Below are positions 18,473 to 19,836 of a stretch of 19,836 bases of DNA, in pieces. The translations under genes were made by a program, and so were the position numbers. The DNA comes from DATEJJ01 sp039649115 (GTDB lineage Bacteria; Actinomycetota; Actinomycetes; Mycobacteriales; Micromonosporaceae): the NCBI GenBank assembly GCA_039649115.1, contig JBBWZQ010000249.1:1-19836 (forward strand). Direction: 5' to 3'. The notes under the pieces are model-generated. The model worked only from the letters and a program-made list of their open reading frames with translations, searched no databases and was not told the origin of the DNA. Positions within the stretch are counted from its first letter, which is position 1. Each line of letters opens with the position of its first letter.

Positions 18473-18820
18473 ATGATCAGGTCGGAGCGCGGCCTCAGGC
18501 ACGAGTCGGACGTCCTGTTGCGACAGTTGGACGGCCACCTCGCCAGCCTGCGCATGACCCGGGACCACGTCGACGTGCGGCTCGCCGAGCAGGTCGCCGC
18601 CGCGCTCCGCCGCCTGGTCACCGAGACCGGCTCGGCCAGCGCAGTCGACCGCGCCCGGGTACGGGCCGCCGTCCACTTCTTCATGCTCCGCCGCGACGCG
18701 CGCGGCTTCCGGCGCCCGCTGCGCGGCCTGGCCGACCACATCCGGGTCGTCAACGAGCTGCTCAGCACCCTGGGCCGAGACGATCTCGCGATCCACAGCG
18801 CACCCGCCGTCAAGATCTGA
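18473..18820 (+). CDS. Small alpha-helical protein of unknown function
   Basis: 115 residues; I do not recognise a family. ATG 18473 is preferred over the in-frame ATG at 18425 because GGAGG at 18459-18463 lies 9 nt before it. The protein is rich in Arg, Leu, Ala and Asp. It looks entirely helical, with amphipathic stretches around 12-50 (LLRQLDGHLASLRMTRDHVDVRLAEQ has a heptad-like leucine/valine pattern) and 80-105. There is no signal peptide, membrane span or cysteine. Codon use is the same GC-rich style as its neighbours, supporting a real gene. It is divergent from lhr with 101 bp between starts, so shared regulation is possible. A DNA- or protein-binding role is conceivable from charge, but there is no motif. 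Confidence 0.7.
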   Translation: MIRSERGLRHESDVLLRQLDGHLASLRMTRDHVDVRLAEQVAAALRRLVTETGSASAVDRARVRAAVHFFMLRRDARGFRRPLRGLADHIRVVNELLSTLGRDDLAIHSAPAVKI

Positions 18821-18971
18821 GCCCGCCCGGGGTTTGTCGTGGCGGCTGGGATTCTCGGCCGCGGCCCGATGACCTTGTAGTCCAGGACGACGAGTCCGGC
18901 CGGGATCGTGATGGGCTCTCGATCGGCACCGGCGCGGCTCCCAAGTGCCGTGCGGCCCGTCGAGATCTGAG
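18807..18971 (+). repeat. Pair of 15-bp direct repeats exactly 150 bp apart
   Basis: CCGTC(A/G)AGATCTGAG occurs at 18807-18821, where it carries the TGA stop of the small gene, and at 18957-18971, immediately before the first inverted repeat. The two copies differ at one base. They may bracket an inserted or duplicated segment. Confidence 0.55.
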
Positions 18972-19025
18972 GTTGCCGGAGAATCGCGTAGGCGAATGCA
19001 CGATTCTCCGGCAACTACCGATCTC
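18962..19025. repeat. Inverted repeat with a perfect 15-bp inner stem
   Basis: GTTGCCGGAGAATCG (18972-18986) and CGATTCTCCGGCAAC (19001-19015) are perfect complements around a 14-nt loop. Beyond a symmetric 4-nt mismatch on each side, GAGATC (18962-18967) pairs with GATCTC (19020-19025). It could be a terminator for the gene ending at 18820 (but 140 nt away), the folded form of a small transposable element, or a protein site. Confidence 0.8.
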
Positions 19026-19045
19026 TGGCCCCGCCACCCCGCCAC

Positions 19046-19177
19046 CGCTGCCCGCCGTCCGCGGATCGCTGCCCGCCACCGCTGCCCGCCGTCCGCCGTC
19101 CGCGGATCGCTGCCCGCCGCCTGCTGCCCGCCGTCCGCGGATCGCTGCCCGCCGCCCACTCCCCGCGGATCGCTGCC
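19046..19177 (+). repeat. Four copies of CCGCGGATCGCTGCC in a degenerate direct-repeat cluster
   Basis: Exact 15-mers start at 19059, 19100, 19135 and 19163 (spacings 41, 35, 28), embedded in GCTGCCCGCCGTC units of variable length. The spacing is irregular and there are no unique spacers, so it is not a CRISPR array. It appears to be a slipped minisatellite. Confidence 0.85.
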
Positions 19178-19214
19178 GCTGACCGCCGAGGTTGACCGCC
19201 GACAAGCTACCCGG

Positions 19215-19266
19215 GGTCCACATTTGGTCACCGTGATCATGTGATTGCTGGGTTCGGAGGTGGACC
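19215..19266. repeat. Inverted repeat, 7-bp arms with a 38-nt loop
   Basis: GGTCCAC (19215-19221) pairs with GTGGACC (19260-19266). A smaller TCAC/GTGA pairing exists inside the loop. Weak alone, but it adjoins other inverted repeats. Confidence 0.4.
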
Positions 19267-19293
19267 AAAGGCCTTGATCTTGCATGCGGTAGG

Positions 19294-19339
19294 ATCTTGG
19301 CGAGAAAAGCACCAGATCCGGTGCCTTTCTCGCCAAGAT
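19294..19339. repeat. Strong 20-bp stem-loop with one mismatch
   Basis: ATCTTGGCGAGAAAAGCACC (19294-19313) and GGTGCCTTTCTCGCCAAGAT (19320-19339) pair at 19 of 20 positions around the 6-nt loop AGATCC. No gene ends nearby on either strand within about 300 bp, so a terminator role for an annotated gene is doubtful. Its form suits a repetitive extragenic palindrome, the core of a non-autonomous element, or a small structured RNA. Confidence 0.8.
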
Positions 19340-19395
19340 TGCATTTCGGGACTCGGGCCAGCTCCATCACAGAGGTGAATTGCCCGACTTCGTGA

Positions 19396-19435
19396 TGATC
19401 CTGGTAAGAACCCCGCGCCAGGCCAAACAGGATCA
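19396..19435. repeat. Inverted repeat, perfect 8-bp arms
   Basis: TGATCCTG (19396-19403) pairs with CAGGATCA (19428-19435) across a 24-nt loop. It is the last of the cluster of inverted repeats before the MerR gene. Confidence 0.45.
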
Positions 19436-19504
19436 GGGTGGCCTCGGCCTCCCCTGTCGTCGCCGGTCTTTCCTGGGCAAGGTCGCCAACCCGGGCCAAC
19501 CAGG

Positions 19505-19573
19505 CCGACCGACCGGCCGGCCCCGACCGACCGGCCGCCCCGACCGCCCGCCCCGACCGGCCGGCCGGCCGGG
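19505..19573. repeat. Low-complexity GACCGGCC/GACCGCCC tract
   Basis: Short units of CCGACCGACCGGCCGGCC type repeat irregularly for about 70 bp, just upstream of the MerR promoter. Such tracts are slippage-prone and can vary between strains. Confidence 0.75.
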
Positions 19574-19599
19574 CCTGCAGAGCGGAGTGGAAACTCGAC

Positions 19600-19630
19600 T
19601 TGACCCTCCCGCTACGAGAGGCCGCACGCT
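19600..19630 (+). promoter_or_regulatory. MerR-type promoter with internal operator dyad
   Basis: TTGACC (19600-19605) and CACGCT (19625-19630) are separated by 19 bp, longer than the usual 17 and characteristic of MerR-controlled promoters. The spacer holds the imperfect dyad CCTCCCGCTACGAGAGG (19605-19621). A MerR dimer would bind here and untwist the DNA for activation, so the downstream regulator probably controls its own gene. The fit to the pattern is good; the -10 is imperfect. Confidence 0.6.
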
Positions 19631-19650
19631 CGTAAGGGAAAGGAGGAGCC

Positions 19651-19836
19651 ATGGGCCCCACGGTCGGCCAGGTCGCCCGGTACGCCGGCATCAGCGTCCG
19701 GACGCTGCCCCACTACGACGAGCTGAAGCTGCTGTCGCCCAGCGGCCGGACCCGCGCCGGGTACCGGCGGTACGACGACGCGGACCTGCAGCGCCTGCAG
19801 CAGATCCTGTTCTACCGCGAGCTGGGCTTCGCCCTG
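19651..19836 (+). CDS. MerR-family transcriptional regulator, N-terminal part (cut by window end)
   Basis: 62 residues are visible and the frame is open to the edge. ATG follows a very strong AAGGAGGAG ribosome binding site. The winged-helix DNA-binding domain shows TVGQVARYAGISVRTL (helix-turn-helix), HYDELKLLSPSGRTRAGYRRYDDADLQRLQQI and FYRELGFAL, closely matching TipA/BltR-type activators. In most relatives the residue after RTL is Arg or His (RTLRHYDE, RTLHHYDE); here it is Pro20, an unusual change next to the DNA-contacting wing. The effector-binding half lies beyond the window, so the ligand class (TipAS, GyrI-like or metal) cannot be told. Probably autoregulated through the promoter just upstream. 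Confidence 0.9.
   Translation, partial: MGPTVGQVARYAGISVRTLPHYDELKLLSPSGRTRAGYRRYDDADLQRLQQILFYRELGFAL

Larger units (their letters stand above)
18821..19650. other. About 830 bp without a convincing gene, rich in repeats and inverted repeats
   Basis: The open frames here lack codon-position GC bias or recognisable motifs and run through the repeats. The stretch contains a direct repeat (18807-18821 / 18957-18971), inverted repeats at 18962-19025, 19215-19266, 19294-19339 and 19396-19435, a GCGGATC-type repeat cluster at 19046-19177, a GACCGGCC-rich tract at 19505-19573, and the MerR promoter. It is more AT-rich between about 19205 and 19440 than its surroundings. It may be a degraded or non-autonomous mobile element or a structured non-coding region. 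Confidence 0.6.

Noticed and set aside
19046..19177. CRISPR array
   Set aside because: Irregular period, fillers are themselves repetitive, no dyad-type repeat.
19215..19266. tRNA-like cloverleaf suggested by GGTCCAC...GTGGACC and a GGGTTCGG segment
   Set aside because: Only 52 nt, no D-arm, anticodon arm or T-arm stem can be drawn.
18810..19691. 293-residue minus-strand open frame across the repeat block
   Set aside because: It runs through tandem repeats and palindromes and overlaps the MerR start; no motif or codon bias supports it.

Overview
The window is very GC-rich (roughly 70% or more by eye). It has dense codon-biased genes, GGAGG-type ribosome binding sites, several start codons placed directly behind a TANNNT hexamer, F420-type oxidoreductases, a full-length mycobacterial-type Lhr helicase with a Nei2-type glycosylase, and an LPXTG-type surface protein. 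Together these indicate a chromosomal segment of an actinomycete. Micromonosporaceae is my best guess, an inference from protein style and not a database result.

Left part (1-7793). The window opens inside a DrrA-type ABC ATPase gene. A probable two-gene unit follows: a luciferase-like (LLM) flavin oxidoreductase and an Rv0121-type PPOX/F420 protein. It converges, with a 38-bp overlap, on a D-amino-acid oxidase gene. Next come a NarL-type response regulator and its HisKA_3 histidine kinase, joined by ATGA overlap on the minus strand. They are divergent from an ATGA-coupled ABC exporter (ATPase plus permease), which is the natural candidate for regulation by the pair. The permease gene converges with a 26-bp overlap on a Nei2-type endonuclease VIII gene. 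Upstream of nei2, on the same strand, lies a SAM hydroxide adenosyltransferase (DUF62) gene.

Middle part (7794-13751). This holds a 772-residue secreted, proline-rich, multidomain protein with a C-terminal LPRTG sortase signal; a second LLM oxidoreductase; a strong hairpin between convergent genes; a secreted SGNH/GDSL esterase; a zinc-free quinone oxidoreductase with a VOC/glyoxalase-like protein upstream of it; and a 17/19-bp tandem repeat array.

Right part (13752-19836). A 4.6-kb lhr helicase gene is divergent from a small gene of unknown function. About 830 bp without a convincing gene then carries several inverted and direct repeats, and a MerR-family regulator gene begins behind a MerR-style promoter and is cut by the window end.

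No complete mobile element, CRISPR array, defence island or biosynthetic cluster is visible. The most interesting signals are non-coding: a recurring TANNNT-N6/7-start arrangement suggesting leaderless transcripts, the tandem array after lhr, the palindrome-rich block at about 18960-19440, and the separation of lhr from nei2, which are neighbours in Mycobacterium tuberculosis.
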